Of a stretch of DNA of 64,000 bases, positions 18,226 through 26,127 are shown piece by piece. Both the position numbers and the translations under genes were made by a program. Source of the DNA: Leisingera aquaemixtae (GTDB lineage Bacteria; Pseudomonadota; Alphaproteobacteria; Rhodobacterales; Rhodobacteraceae); NCBI RefSeq assembly GCF_019801145.1, contig NZ_JAHVJQ010000002.1, forward strand, positions 528,852 to 592,851, in the 5' to 3' direction. Positions within the stretch are counted from its first letter, which is position 1, and each line of letters opens with the position of its first letter. Below the pieces are notes generated by a model. It ran no database searches and was not told the origin of the DNA. It saw nothing but the letters and a program-made list of their open reading frames with translations.

Positions 18226-18750
18226 ATGATCATTCGCAGCCACACCAAGGGCGACGCGCCCTCAACCGCGGTCTATTCAGATTGCGAGACCTACCGCTAC
18301 AGCCTGACCCGGATCTGGGATCCGGACGGGCGGAAGGTGATGTTCGTGATGCTGAACCCCTCCACCGCCACCGAGGTGCAGAACGATCCGACAATCGAAC
18401 GCTGCGAGCGCCGCGCCCGGGCGCTGGGGTTTGGCGGTTTCCGGGCCACCAACATCTTTGCCTGCCGTGTGACCGACCCGCGCGAGATGCGCCGTCTGGA
18501 TGCGCCGGAAGGGCCGGGCAATATGGCGGCCATCCTGGAGGGCATGGAGTGGGCGGACATGGTGATCTGCGCCTGGGGCACCCATGGCGAACATCGCGGT
18601 CAGGGCGCGCGGGTGGCAGCTGCACTGCGGGCCACTGGCATGCTGCTCCATCATCTCGGTCTCAGCAAGGCGGGACATCCCAAGCATCCGCTGTATATCG
18701 CCTACAGCCAGCAGCCGCAGTTGTGGAAGGCGGAGGAGCGCTGTCATTAA
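18226..18750 (+). CDS. DUF1643 domain protein
   Basis: 174 residues. Family marks: YRYSLTRIWD, VMFVMLNPSTATEVQNDPTI, RCERRARALGFGGFRATNIF, WADMVICAWGTHGEHRGQG and a C-terminal LGLSKAGHPKHPLYI. The fold is related to uracil-DNA-glycosylase-like proteins in my recollection, but no activity is established. ATG 18226 starts the conserved block; the open frame reaches 18151 without a better start. It sits between divergent RTX genes, an unusual neighbourhood with no obvious functional link. Confidence 0.88.
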   Translation: MIIRSHTKGDAPSTAVYSDCETYRYSLTRIWDPDGRKVMFVMLNPSTATEVQNDPTIERCERRARALGFGGFRATNIFACRVTDPREMRRLDAPEGPGNMAAILEGMEWADMVICAWGTHGEHRGQGARVAAALRATGMLLHHLGLSKAGHPKHPLYIAYSQQPQLWKAEERCH

Positions 18751-18845
18751 CCGTCATTAACCGATGTTCTTGTTTTGTTTTGCTTGGCGCGGGTCTTTGT
18801 ACAATTGTGGCGTGAGAGTTTCGTTCCTCTTGGGTTGAGTTGGCA

Positions 18846-19883
18846 ATGTTGTGGTTGGCAAGTTTATTGGGTTTGGTTGCGGTCGGTGGCGCGGTTCTGG
18901 TTGAGACCGAGCCCGAAGAAGAAGAGGACATCAGCGCGCAGGCTGATCCGGAGATGACGGGCGGCGGCCTTGACGGCGGATATATCGAGCCGGGCGGAGA
19001 GACTGCGGCTGCGGACGAAAGCGAGGCATTGACCCCTGAGGGCAGCGGGGCCGTGACCGGCACCGAGGACGGCGACGTTCTGGCGGGCAGCGCGCTGGAG
19101 GACAGCATCAACGGCGGCGGCGGAGACGATCAGATCGGCGGCTACGGCGGCAATGACTGGCTGGAGGGCGGCTCCGGCAGCGATGTCCTGCATGGCGGCG
19201 GCGGTGACGACAGTCTTTTGGGCGGCGAAGATGAGGATCTGCTGCATGGTGAAGACGGCGATGACGCCCTGCAAGGCGGGGACGGCGGCGACAGTCTGTT
19301 CGGGCATTTCGGCAATGACAGCCTGCTGGGCGGCGGCGGTGCGGATGTGCTGCACGGCGGCCGTGATGAAGACTGGCTTGCGGGCGGCGACGGCGCCGAC
19401 TCACTGCACGGCAATGACGGCGATGACAGCCTGCTGGGCGGCGGCGGCGAAGATGCGCTGTTCGGCGGCACCGGCAATGACGTGGTGTCCGGCGCCGGGG
19501 ATGGAACTGAGCAGGACTATGTAAATGGCGGCGATGGCGATGACACCCTGATTGCGGGGGCTGGGGATGTGCTGACCGGCGGCGCGGGCGCAGACCAATT
19601 CACGGCGGGCAACTGGACCGGCACCGCGGAAGGTGTACAGCTGATGGATTATGACCCGGGCGAGGACCAATTGGTGCTGGTCTGGGACTTTTCGATTGGC
19701 GAAGAACCCGCGGTCGAGGTGCAGCAAAACCCGGATGCCGAAGAGGAACATCTGATCCTTGTTGACGGCGAACCGGCCCTGCGGGTTGTCGGCGCTGAGG
19801 GGCTGACGGCTGCGGATCTCGTTCTGATCGATACCGCTTCTGCCGCTGCCGCCGGGATGCTGCCGCCGCAGACAGGAGTATGA
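18846..19883 (+). CDS. Acidic RTX calcium-binding protein 3
   Basis: 345 residues. N-terminus MLWLASLLGLVAVGGAVLVE resembles the other two RTX proteins: one short hydrophobic helix, then an acidic linker (TEPEEEED). Fourteen uninterrupted RTX nonapeptides fill residues 90-215, with another at about 228-236. The end holds the module LMDYDPGEDQLVLVWDF and a DLVLIDTASAAAAG tail. ATG 18846 is preferred to TTG 18840; neither has a strong Shine-Dalgarno. The long unbroken array should form a calcium-dependent parallel beta-roll outside the cell. No export system is present nearby. Confidence 0.87.
   Translation: MLWLASLLGLVAVGGAVLVETEPEEEEDISAQADPEMTGGGLDGGYIEPGGETAAADESEALTPEGSGAVTGTEDGDVLAGSALEDSINGGGGDDQIGGYGGNDWLEGGSGSDVLHGGGGDDSLLGGEDEDLLHGEDGDDALQGGDGGDSLFGHFGNDSLLGGGGADVLHGGRDEDWLAGGDGADSLHGNDGDDSLLGGGGEDALFGGTGNDVVSGAGDGTEQDYVNGGDGDDTLIAGAGDVLTGGAGADQFTAGNWTGTAEGVQLMDYDPGEDQLVLVWDFSIGEEPAVEVQQNPDAEEEHLILVDGEPALRVVGAEGLTAADLVLIDTASAAAAGMLPPQTGV
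19113..19490 (+). repeat. Fourteen tandem 27-bp units encoding RTX nonapeptides
   Basis: 378 bases, exactly 14 x 27, each coding for a G-G-x-G-x-D-x-L-x nonapeptide (for example GGSGSDVLH, GGGGDDSLL, GGTGNDVVS). Units 5, 6 and 10 have acidic substitutions at the fourth or second glycine position. The DNA copies differ enough that this is a coding repeat, not a recent minisatellite, but array length may still vary between strains. Confidence 0.9.
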
Positions 19884-19941
19884 CACCAGGCGGCTGGCAG
19901 TTATCCTTTGCCTTTATGGCGTAAACATCATATACGCCCGC

Positions 19942-19970
19942 ATCTGCCGCGATTCTGCGGCAGGTTTCTC
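19942..19970 (+). terminator. Probable terminator between RTX 3 and rpsO
   Basis: CTGCCGC, loop GATTCT, GCGGCAG, then GTTTCTCC. Located 60 bases after the RTX 3 stop; T tract is short. It would leave about 65 bases for an rpsO promoter and leader. Confidence 0.55.
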
Positions 19971-20035
19971 CACGGGCCTGTGCTGGACGACATCCCGGCC
20001 TGCGCCATCCACTCTAACCTATGAAGGAGACCCCG

Positions 20036-20305
20036 ATGTCGATCACTGCGGAAGAAAAAGCGCGCCTGATGAAAGAATTCGCAACCAAAGAAGGCGACAC
20101 CGGTTCCCCGGAAGTCCAGGTTGCAATCCTGACCTCGCGCATTAACACCCTGACTGAGCACTTCAAAACCCACAAGAAGGACAACCACGGCCGCCGTGGC
20201 CTCCTGAAAATGGTTGCTCAGCGCCGCAAGCTGCTGGACTACACCAAAGGCAAGGATGAGGCCCGCTACCAGGACCTGATCAAACGCCTGGGTATCCGCC
20301 GCTAA
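20036..20305 (+). CDS. rpsO: 30S ribosomal protein S15
   Basis: 89 residues, the normal length of S15, which binds 16S rRNA in the central domain. Conserved run [20 protein letters not shown] and the C-terminus [15 protein letters not shown] 20036 has AAGGAG 7 bases upstream; an in-frame ATG at 20021 is rejected for that reason. In many bacteria rpsO sits between truB and pnp; here both are separated from it. A strong terminator follows. Confidence 0.98.
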   Translation: MSITAEEKARLMKEFATKEGDTGSPEVQVAILTSRINTLTEHFKTHKKDNHGRRGLLKMVAQRRKLLDYTKGKDEARYQDLIKRLGIRR

Positions 20306-20326
20306 TCCGCGCATATCCGGATTTTC

Positions 20327-20362
20327 AGCGCCCGTTCCAAAAGGAGCGGGCGTTTTCTTTTT
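20327..20362 (+). terminator. Rho-independent terminator of rpsO
   Basis: Stem GCGCCCGTTCC / GGAGCGGGCG with an AAAA loop, then TTTTCTTTTTT. Begins 22 bases after the rpsO stop. Confidence 0.92.
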
Positions 20363-20505
20363 TATCTGCGATCTCAAGCCAAGGAGCGCTCCCGCGCCCC
20401 CAGGCCCCCCGGCTGCGCAGGGCTGCCTTTGGTCTTGGGCGTGGCCCGTGCTGCGCACGGGTGGCTCCTGCCTGCGCGGCGGGCTTTCGCGGACCGGCTG
20501 CAGAT

Positions 20506-20542
20506 CGAAAAAGAAACGCCGCCCCGGACGGAGCGGCGTCTT
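20506..20542 (-). terminator. Rho-independent terminator of the deoC-ALDH16 operon
   Basis: On the minus strand GACGCCGCTC, loop, GGCGGCGT followed by TTCTTTTTC, 26 bases after the ALDH stop. The 140 bases between it and the rpsO terminator contain another inverted repeat (CCGTGC TGC GCACGG near 20446) and no gene. Confidence 0.85.
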
Positions 20543-20567
20543 GATTCTTGCCGGATGCAGTTCGGGC

Positions 20568-22904
20568 TTACTCGCCGTAGGGCACCCAGATGTTCTTCAC
20601 CTCTGTGGCCTCCTGCAGGAAGCGCTTGGTCTGGTCCTGCATCCAGTCGGTTGCAGTGCCGTTGTTGACCCAGGTGCGCTTCAAGTTGCCTGCCGAGGCC
20701 GCTTCGATTGCCGCAGACAGATCGGTGGAGGAGAAGCTCCAGACCGCGTCCACGTTCAGATGCGAGGCCAGCGGTTTTGCCATCTCCGCGTGGCTGCCGG
20801 TCAGGATGTTCACCACGCCACCGGGCACGTCCGACGTGTCCAGCACCTGGTAGAAATCCGTCGCCGCCAGCGGGAACGGCTCGGAGGCAGCCAGCACCAC
20901 CCGGTTGCCCATGGCAATGGCCGGTGCCATCACCGAGACCAGACCCAGGAGCGGCGCCTCATCCGCGCAGAGCGCGCCGATCACGCCAACCGGCTCTTTC
21001 ATCGCAAGCGCCACGCCGCGGATCGGTACGCCGTGGACTTGGCCGTCGTATTTGTCGGCCCAGGCAGCGGCGGAGAACAGCCGCTGGATCGAGGCCTCGA
21101 CTTCTGCCGCGCCGGTTTTCTTGCCGGTCATCGCGTCAATGCGGGCCGCGAACTCGTCTGCACGGGCAGAGAGGTTTTCGCCGATGTAATAGAGGATCTG
21201 CGCCCGCAGGTGGCCGGTGGTCTTGGACCACTTGCTTGCGCCCGCCGCGGCTTCAACTGCATTGCGCACGTCCTTGCGGTTGGCAAGTCCGGCATGGCCC
21301 AGCAAAGTGCCGGACTTGCCGTAGATGGCCTGGGAATAACCGCCGTCCGGGCGCGCCTGCTTGCCGCCGACATAGAGCTTGGCAGTACGGTCCAGCGTGT
21401 CCGCCGGGGCACCGGAGCCTTCAAACGCTTCCACCTTGGCAAGCGGTTTGGCCTTGGCTTTGGGCCGGGTATAGGCGGCAAGGCCTTCCCAGCCGCCTTC
21501 GCGGCCGAAGCCGCTTTCGCGCACGCCGCCAAAGCCTGCAGCGGCATCGAACATGTTGGTTCCGTTGACCCACACCACGCCGGCCGCCAGTTTCGGCGCC
21601 ATGTCCAGGGCCAGGTTCACGTTTTCGGTCCAGACAGTCGCAGCCAGCCCGTAACGGGTGTTGCTGGCCAGCTCCACCGCTTCTTCGGGGGTGCGGAACG
21701 TGCAGGAGACCAGGACAGGGCCAAAGATCTCCTCCTGCATCAGCGGATCGGCAGGCGACAGGCCTTCGATCAGTGTCGGCGGGTAGAAGCAGCCCTCCGC
21801 GGGCATTTCGACCCGTGCCTGGTGCATGCTGCCCGCGGTGTTGGCCGCGACCATGCTGCTGATGGTGTCCAGCTGCACCGGGTCCACCACCGCACCGACG
21901 TCGATGCATTTGTCCAGCGGGTTGCCGACGCGCAGGCCGTCCATGCGGGCCTTCAGCTTGGTGTGGAAGCGGTCTGCGATGCCCTCTTGCACCAGGAGCC
22001 GGGAACCGGCGCAGCAGACTTGGCCTTGGTTGAACCAGATTGCGTCCACCAGGCCTTCTATGGCGGAATCAATATCCGCGTCGTCAAACACGATGTAGGG
22101 CGACTTGCCGCCCAGCTCCAGCGTCAGCGCCTTGCCACTGCCTGCGGTGGCTTCGCGGATCCTGCGGCCGACGGAGGTGGAGCCGGTAAAGGCAATCTTG
22201 TCCACGTCCGCGGCGGTGATCATCTGGCCCACGGCGCCGTCGCCGGTCACGATGTTGACGACGCCCTTGGGCAGGCCTGCCTGGCGGCAGATGTCAGCAA
22301 ACAGCAGTGCGGTCAGCGAGGTGTATTCCGCGGGCTTCAGCACCACGGTGTTGCCCATGGCAATGGCCGGCGCAATTTTCCACGCCAGCATCAGGAGCGG
22401 GAAGTTCCAGGGGATGATCTGGCCGCAGACACCCAAGGCTTCGGCATCCGGCAGCTCGCTGTCCATCAGCTGGGCCATCCCGGCGTGGTAGTAGAAATGC
22501 CGCTGCGCCAGGGGGATGTCGATGTCGCGGCTCTCACGGATCGGCTTGCCGTTGTCCAGCGTTTCCAGGACGGCAAACAGGCGGGCGTGCTTTTGCAGCA
22601 GACGCGCGATGGCATAAAGGTATTTGGCACGGCCTGCGCCGCCAAGACCGGCCCAGGCGCCCTGCGCCTTGCGGGCGGCCTCAACCGCTGCATCCACATC
22701 GGCTTGCGTGGCTTGAGTCAGCGTGGCCAGCACCTCGCCGGTAGCCGGGTTCTTGCTGTCGAAACCGTCGCCGGGGGCAGTGAATTCACCGTTGATGAAA
22801 TGGCCGAACCGGCTGCCCTGGTCAACCAGCCAGGCCAGAGCCTCGGCAGCGCTTTCGGGGGCGGGACCGTATTCCATGGTGTCGAAGATCTCTTTGATGG
22901 TCAT
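20568..22904 (-). CDS. Two-domain aldehyde dehydrogenase, ALDH16 type
   Basis: 778 residues, far longer than ordinary ALDHs (about 480-500). The N-terminal domain is complete: VCGQIIPWNFPLLM, FTGSTSVGRRI, LELGGKSPYIV (Glu263) and FNQGQVCCAGSRL (catalytic Cys297). A linker near 500 is followed by a second ALDH-like domain (GVIGALCADEAPLLGLVS, MAPAIAMGNRVVL) without the Cys motif or the LELGG motif, ending VPYG. This pattern is that of ALDH16. It lies 11 bases after deoC, whose product acetaldehyde is a likely substrate, so the pair would turn deoxyribose phosphate into acetate. Confidence 0.93.
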   Translation of the reverse strand: MTIKEIFDTMEYGPAPESAAEALAWLVDQGSRFGHFINGEFTAPGDGFDSKNPATGEVLATLTQATQADVDAAVEAARKAQGAWAGLGGAGRAKYLYAIARLLQKHARLFAVLETLDNGKPIRESRDIDIPLAQRHFYYHAGMAQLMDSELPDAEALGVCGQIIPWNFPLLMLAWKIAPAIAMGNTVVLKPAEYTSLTALLFADICRQAGLPKGVVNIVTGDGAVGQMITAADVDKIAFTGSTSVGRRIREATAGSGKALTLELGGKSPYIVFDDADIDSAIEGLVDAIWFNQGQVCCAGSRLLVQEGIADRFHTKLKARMDGLRVGNPLDKCIDVGAVVDPVQLDTISSMVAANTAGSMHQARVEMPAEGCFYPPTLIEGLSPADPLMQEEIFGPVLVSCTFRTPEEAVELASNTRYGLAATVWTENVNLALDMAPKLAAGVVWVNGTNMFDAAAGFGGVRESGFGREGGWEGLAAYTRPKAKAKPLAKVEAFEGSGAPADTLDRTAKLYVGGKQARPDGGYSQAIYGKSGTLLGHAGLANRKDVRNAVEAAAGASKWSKTTGHLRAQILYYIGENLSARADEFAARIDAMTGKKTGAAEVEASIQRLFSAAAWADKYDGQVHGVPIRGVALAMKEPVGVIGALCADEAPLLGLVSVMAPAIAMGNRVVLAASEPFPLAATDFYQVLDTSDVPGGVVNILTGSHAEMAKPLASHLNVDAVWSFSSTDLSAAIEAASAGNLKRTWVNNGTATDWMQDQTKRFLQEATEVKNIWVPYGE

Positions 22905-22915
22905 CTGTTCAGCCC

Positions 22916-23905
22916 TCAGCCCATCGCGTGGCGGTAGCCGGCGGAGTATGCCCCGGTGACATGGTGTTCCAGCTGGCGCTCGATATCGCCCAAGAGCGAC
23001 GAGGCGCCAAAACGGAACAGGTCGGGCTGCAGCCAGCGGTCGCCCAGCTCATCCTTCATCAGCGCCAGATAGACCAGCGCGTCCTTGGCCTTGGAAATGC
23101 CGCCTGCGGGCTTGTAACCGACGCGGTATCCGGTGCGGTCGTAGTAATCGCGGATGGCGCGGATCATCACCAGCGACACCGGCAGCGTGGCGTTGACGCT
23201 TTCCTTGCCGGTGGAGGTCTTGATGAAGTCGGCGCCAGCCATCATGCAGACCAGCGAGGCGCGCGCGACGTTCCGCAGGCTGCCCAACTCGCCGGTCGCG
23301 AGGATTGCCTTCACATGGGCATCGCCGCAGGCTTGGCGGAAGGCTTTCATCTCGTCATACAGCGCCTGCCAGTTGCCCTGCAGCACATGGCGGCGGGTGA
23401 TCACGATGTCGATCTCCTCGGCGCCATCCTTGACGCTCTCCTCGATCTCCGCGACCCGCAGGTGGAACGGCGACAGGCCGGCCGGGAAGCCGGTGGAGAC
23501 GGCGGCAACCGGGATGCCGGTGCCTTCCAGCGCCTTGACCGCGGTCGGGATCATGTCGTGATAAACGCAGACCGCACCGGTGGTGAGGCCCTCCATCCCC
23601 AGCGTGCGCAGAAGGCCTGCGCTTACCGGCTGGCGCGCCTTGGCGCACAGACGGCGGACACGGCCCTCGGTGTCGTCACCGGACAGGGTCGTGAGGTCGA
23701 TCAGGCTGATCGCCTTCAAGAGCCAGGCGGCCTGGTGGTCCTTCTTGACGCTGCGGCGGCCCGGCAGGGTGGCGCAGCGGCGTTCAATGGCCGACGTATT
23801 GGCCTGCACGGCAGCGACCCAGTCCAGGTCCAGATCCATGCCCGGATTGCGCGGCTCGGCCAGCTGCGGCAGCTGCGCGCTTCGTTCAGCGGTTTGGCTA
23901 TCCAT
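22916..23905 (-). CDS. deoC: Deoxyribose-phosphate aldolase
   Basis: 329 residues, a long-form DERA. Splits 2-deoxyribose 5-phosphate into acetaldehyde and glyceraldehyde 3-phosphate. Marks: ISLIDLTTLSGDDTEGRV at the start of the barrel, EEIDIVITRRHVL, the Schiff-base lysine in GADFIKTSTGKESVN, and GYKPAGGISKAKDAL. ATG 23905 is chosen since GAGGAA precedes it; the open frame extends to 23953. It heads an operon with ALDH16 and is divergent from mutL. Confidence 0.95.
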   Translation of the reverse strand: MDSQTAERSAQLPQLAEPRNPGMDLDLDWVAAVQANTSAIERRCATLPGRRSVKKDHQAAWLLKAISLIDLTTLSGDDTEGRVRRLCAKARQPVSAGLLRTLGMEGLTTGAVCVYHDMIPTAVKALEGTGIPVAAVSTGFPAGLSPFHLRVAEIEESVKDGAEEIDIVITRRHVLQGNWQALYDEMKAFRQACGDAHVKAILATGELGSLRNVARASLVCMMAGADFIKTSTGKESVNATLPVSLVMIRAIRDYYDRTGYRVGYKPAGGISKAKDALVYLALMKDELGDRWLQPDLFRFGASSLLGDIERQLEHHVTGAYSAGYRHAMG

Positions 23906-24134
23906 TGGAATTCCTCGGAAGAGTTCCGTGCGAAAATCGCACGGGTGCGGCATATTGGCAAGCGAGCGGCCCCGCAGACGGGCATATTTTTTGACTAAAT
24001 GGACAAAAAATCAAGGGGCAGGGCCTGTGCCCGCGCGGAAAGCCGCTGGGGTCTGGCTCTATTGGGCGACTTTTCTAATTATTATCACTGCTGAGGAGCG
24101 GCTGCGCATTCCGGTGGCAGAATCGGCCATACAT

Positions 24135-24146
24135 GCTAAATTTAGC
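24135..24146. promoter_or_regulatory. Perfect 12-base palindrome just before mutL
   Basis: GCTAAATTTAGC ends 3 bases ahead of the mutL ATG, where a ribosome-binding site would normally sit, and no good Shine-Dalgarno is visible. It could be an operator or hinder translation. The surrounding 244-base deoC-mutL gap is locally AT-rich (TTTTTTGACTAAATGG near 23986, CTAATTATTATCAC near 24075), so promoters are likely there. Confidence 0.4.
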
Positions 24147-24149
24147 GGT

Positions 24150-26096
24150 ATGAGCAGTGCAGAACCCCATATCCGCGAAAAATCGGCGTCAGACGTCCGG
24201 CCGGTCATCCGCCAGCTGGACGACAGCGCCATCAACCGGATTGCCGCGGGCGAGGTGGTGGAGCGCCCCGCATCCGCCGTGAAGGAACTGGTGGAAAACG
24301 CCATTGACGCCGGGGCCACGCGGATCACGGTGGAGATTGCCGATGGCGGCAAGACGCTGATCCGGGTCACTGACGATGGCTGCGGAATGACGCCGGAGGA
24401 CCTGCCGCTGGCGCTGAGCCGCCATGCGACCTCCAAGATCGACGGCACGGATCTGCTGAACATCCACACTTTCGGCTTCCGGGGCGAGGCGTTGCCCTCG
24501 CTTGGCGCTGTCGGGCGGCTGACCATCACCAGCCGTGCGCCGGGGCATGAGGCGGCGCAGATCCGGGTTTCAGGCGGCAAGCTGGAGCCGGTGAAGCCTG
24601 CTGCCCTTCGGGCAGGCACCATTGTCGAACTGCGCGACCTGTTCTTTGCCACGCCTGCGCGGCTCAAGTTCATGCGCACCGACCGGGCGGAGGCGCAGGC
24701 AATCGGGGACACGGTAAAGCGCCTGGCGATGGCTGAGCCTTCGGTTGGCTTCACCCTGCGCGATGTCTCCGGCGGCGGCGAGGGGCGGGTGACCTTTCGC
24801 GCCGATCCCTTGTCAGGCGACCTTTTCGATGCGCTGCACGGGCGTCTGGCTTCTGTGCTGGGACGGGAATTTGCCGAAAACGCGCTGAAGATCGACGCCA
24901 GCCGCGAGGGAATCCGGCTTTATGGCTATGCGGCGCTGCCGACCTATTCCCGCGGCGCGGCGGTGGCGCAGTTCCTGTTTGTGAACACAAGGCCGGTTAG
25001 GGACAAAATGCTGACCGGCGCGCTCAGGGCGGCCTATTTCGATTTCCTCAGCCGCGACCGGCACCCGGCGGCGGCGCTGTTCATCGATTGTGATCCGCAA
25101 TTGGTGGACGTGAACGTGCATCCGGCGAAATCCGAGGTGCGGTTCAGGGATCCCGGTCTGGCACGCGGGCTGATCGTCTCTTCCCTGCGCCATGCGCTGG
25201 CAGAGGCCGGGCACCGCGCCTCGACCACCGTGGCTGGTGCCACGCTCGGAGCAATGAAGGTAGAACAGCCCACCGCGAGCGGTGCCCCCCGGATCTATCA
25301 GATGGACCGGCCCTCCTATGGCGCACGGGCGGCATCTTATACAGCGCAGCAGCCAGAGAGCTTTGCGCCCGCACCCGCCTACCAGCCCCCGGCGTCTCCG
25401 GGTTTTGCCGAGCTGGCCGGTGCCTACAGCGGCCGGGTGACAGAACCGCCCGAGGCCCCGATGGCCCCGGGTCAGCCCTCGGATGCGACTGAGGGCACCG
25501 CGCCCGGGGCCGAAGCCCTGCCGCTGGGCGCGGCGCGCGGCCAGGTGCATGAGAACTACATCATCGCCCAGACCGCCGACGGCATGGTGATTGTAGACCA
25601 GCACGCCGCGCATGAGCGGCTGGTCTATGAAAAGCTGAAACGCCAGATGGCCGAAAACGGCGTCGCGGCGCAGGCGCTGCTGATCCCAGAAATCATCGAG
25701 CTCAGCGACAACGACTGCGCCTGCCTCTTGGGGGTGGCCGATGATCTGGCGAAATTCGGCCTTGGCATCGAGGCGTTCGGCGGCAACGCTATTGCCGTGC
25801 GGGAAACCCCGGCGATCCTGGGCGAAGTGAATGCCGAGGCGATGATCAAGGACATCCTGGATGAGCTGTCGGACCAGGGCGAAAGCCAGCTGGTGCAGGC
25901 GCGGGTTGAGGCGATCCTGAGCCGGGTTGCCTGCCATGGCTCGATCCGCTCCGGCCGCCGGATGCGGGGTGAGGAGATGAACGCGCTGCTGCGGGAGATG
26001 GAGGCGACCCCCCATTCCGGCCAGTGCAACCATGGCCGGCCTACCTATGTGGAATTGAAACTGGCAGATATCGAGCGCCTGTTCGGGCGCAGCTGA
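24150..26096 (+). CDS. mutL: DNA mismatch repair protein MutL, endonuclease type
   Basis: 648 residues. The N-terminal GHKL ATPase has INRIAAGEVVERPASAVKEL, DAGATRITVEI, DDGCGM and TFGFRGEALPSL. A Pro/Ala-rich linker (about 365-450) leads to the dimerisation domain, which carries the metal-dependent nicking motif DQHA(x)2E(x)4E at about 482-493, plus ACHGSIRSG and QCNHGRPT. MutL of this class nicks DNA itself, as expected in bacteria without MutH. ATG 24150 gives a 16-residue lead before the conserved core. rmuC and a cyclase follow in the same direction. Confidence 0.96.
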   Translation: MSSAEPHIREKSASDVRPVIRQLDDSAINRIAAGEVVERPASAVKELVENAIDAGATRITVEIADGGKTLIRVTDDGCGMTPEDLPLALSRHATSKIDGTDLLNIHTFGFRGEALPSLGAVGRLTITSRAPGHEAAQIRVSGGKLEPVKPAALRAGTIVELRDLFFATPARLKFMRTDRAEAQAIGDTVKRLAMAEPSVGFTLRDVSGGGEGRVTFRADPLSGDLFDALHGRLASVLGREFAENALKIDASREGIRLYGYAALPTYSRGAAVAQFLFVNTRPVRDKMLTGALRAAYFDFLSRDRHPAAALFIDCDPQLVDVNVHPAKSEVRFRDPGLARGLIVSSLRHALAEAGHRASTTVAGATLGAMKVEQPTASGAPRIYQMDRPSYGARAASYTAQQPESFAPAPAYQPPASPGFAELAGAYSGRVTEPPEAPMAPGQPSDATEGTAPGAEALPLGAARGQVHENYIIAQTADGMVIVDQHAAHERLVYEKLKRQMAENGVAAQALLIPEIIELSDNDCACLLGVADDLAKFGLGIEAFGGNAIAVRETPAILGEVNAEAMIKDILDELSDQGESQLVQARVEAILSRVACHGSIRSGRRMRGEEMNALLREMEATPHSGQCNHGRPTYVELKLADIERLFGRS

Positions 26097-26127
26097 ACTA
26101 TAACCCCCGGTAAACGGAGGACGAGCA

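Noticed and set aside
19113..19490. Possible CRISPR or minisatellite array
   Set aside because: Units are 27 bp, contiguous without spacers, and in coding phase for RTX nonapeptides.
20448..22937. 829-codon open frame on the plus strand opposite ALDH16
   Set aside because: Shadow of the ALDH16 gene; Arg/His/Gln-rich, no ribosome site or family.
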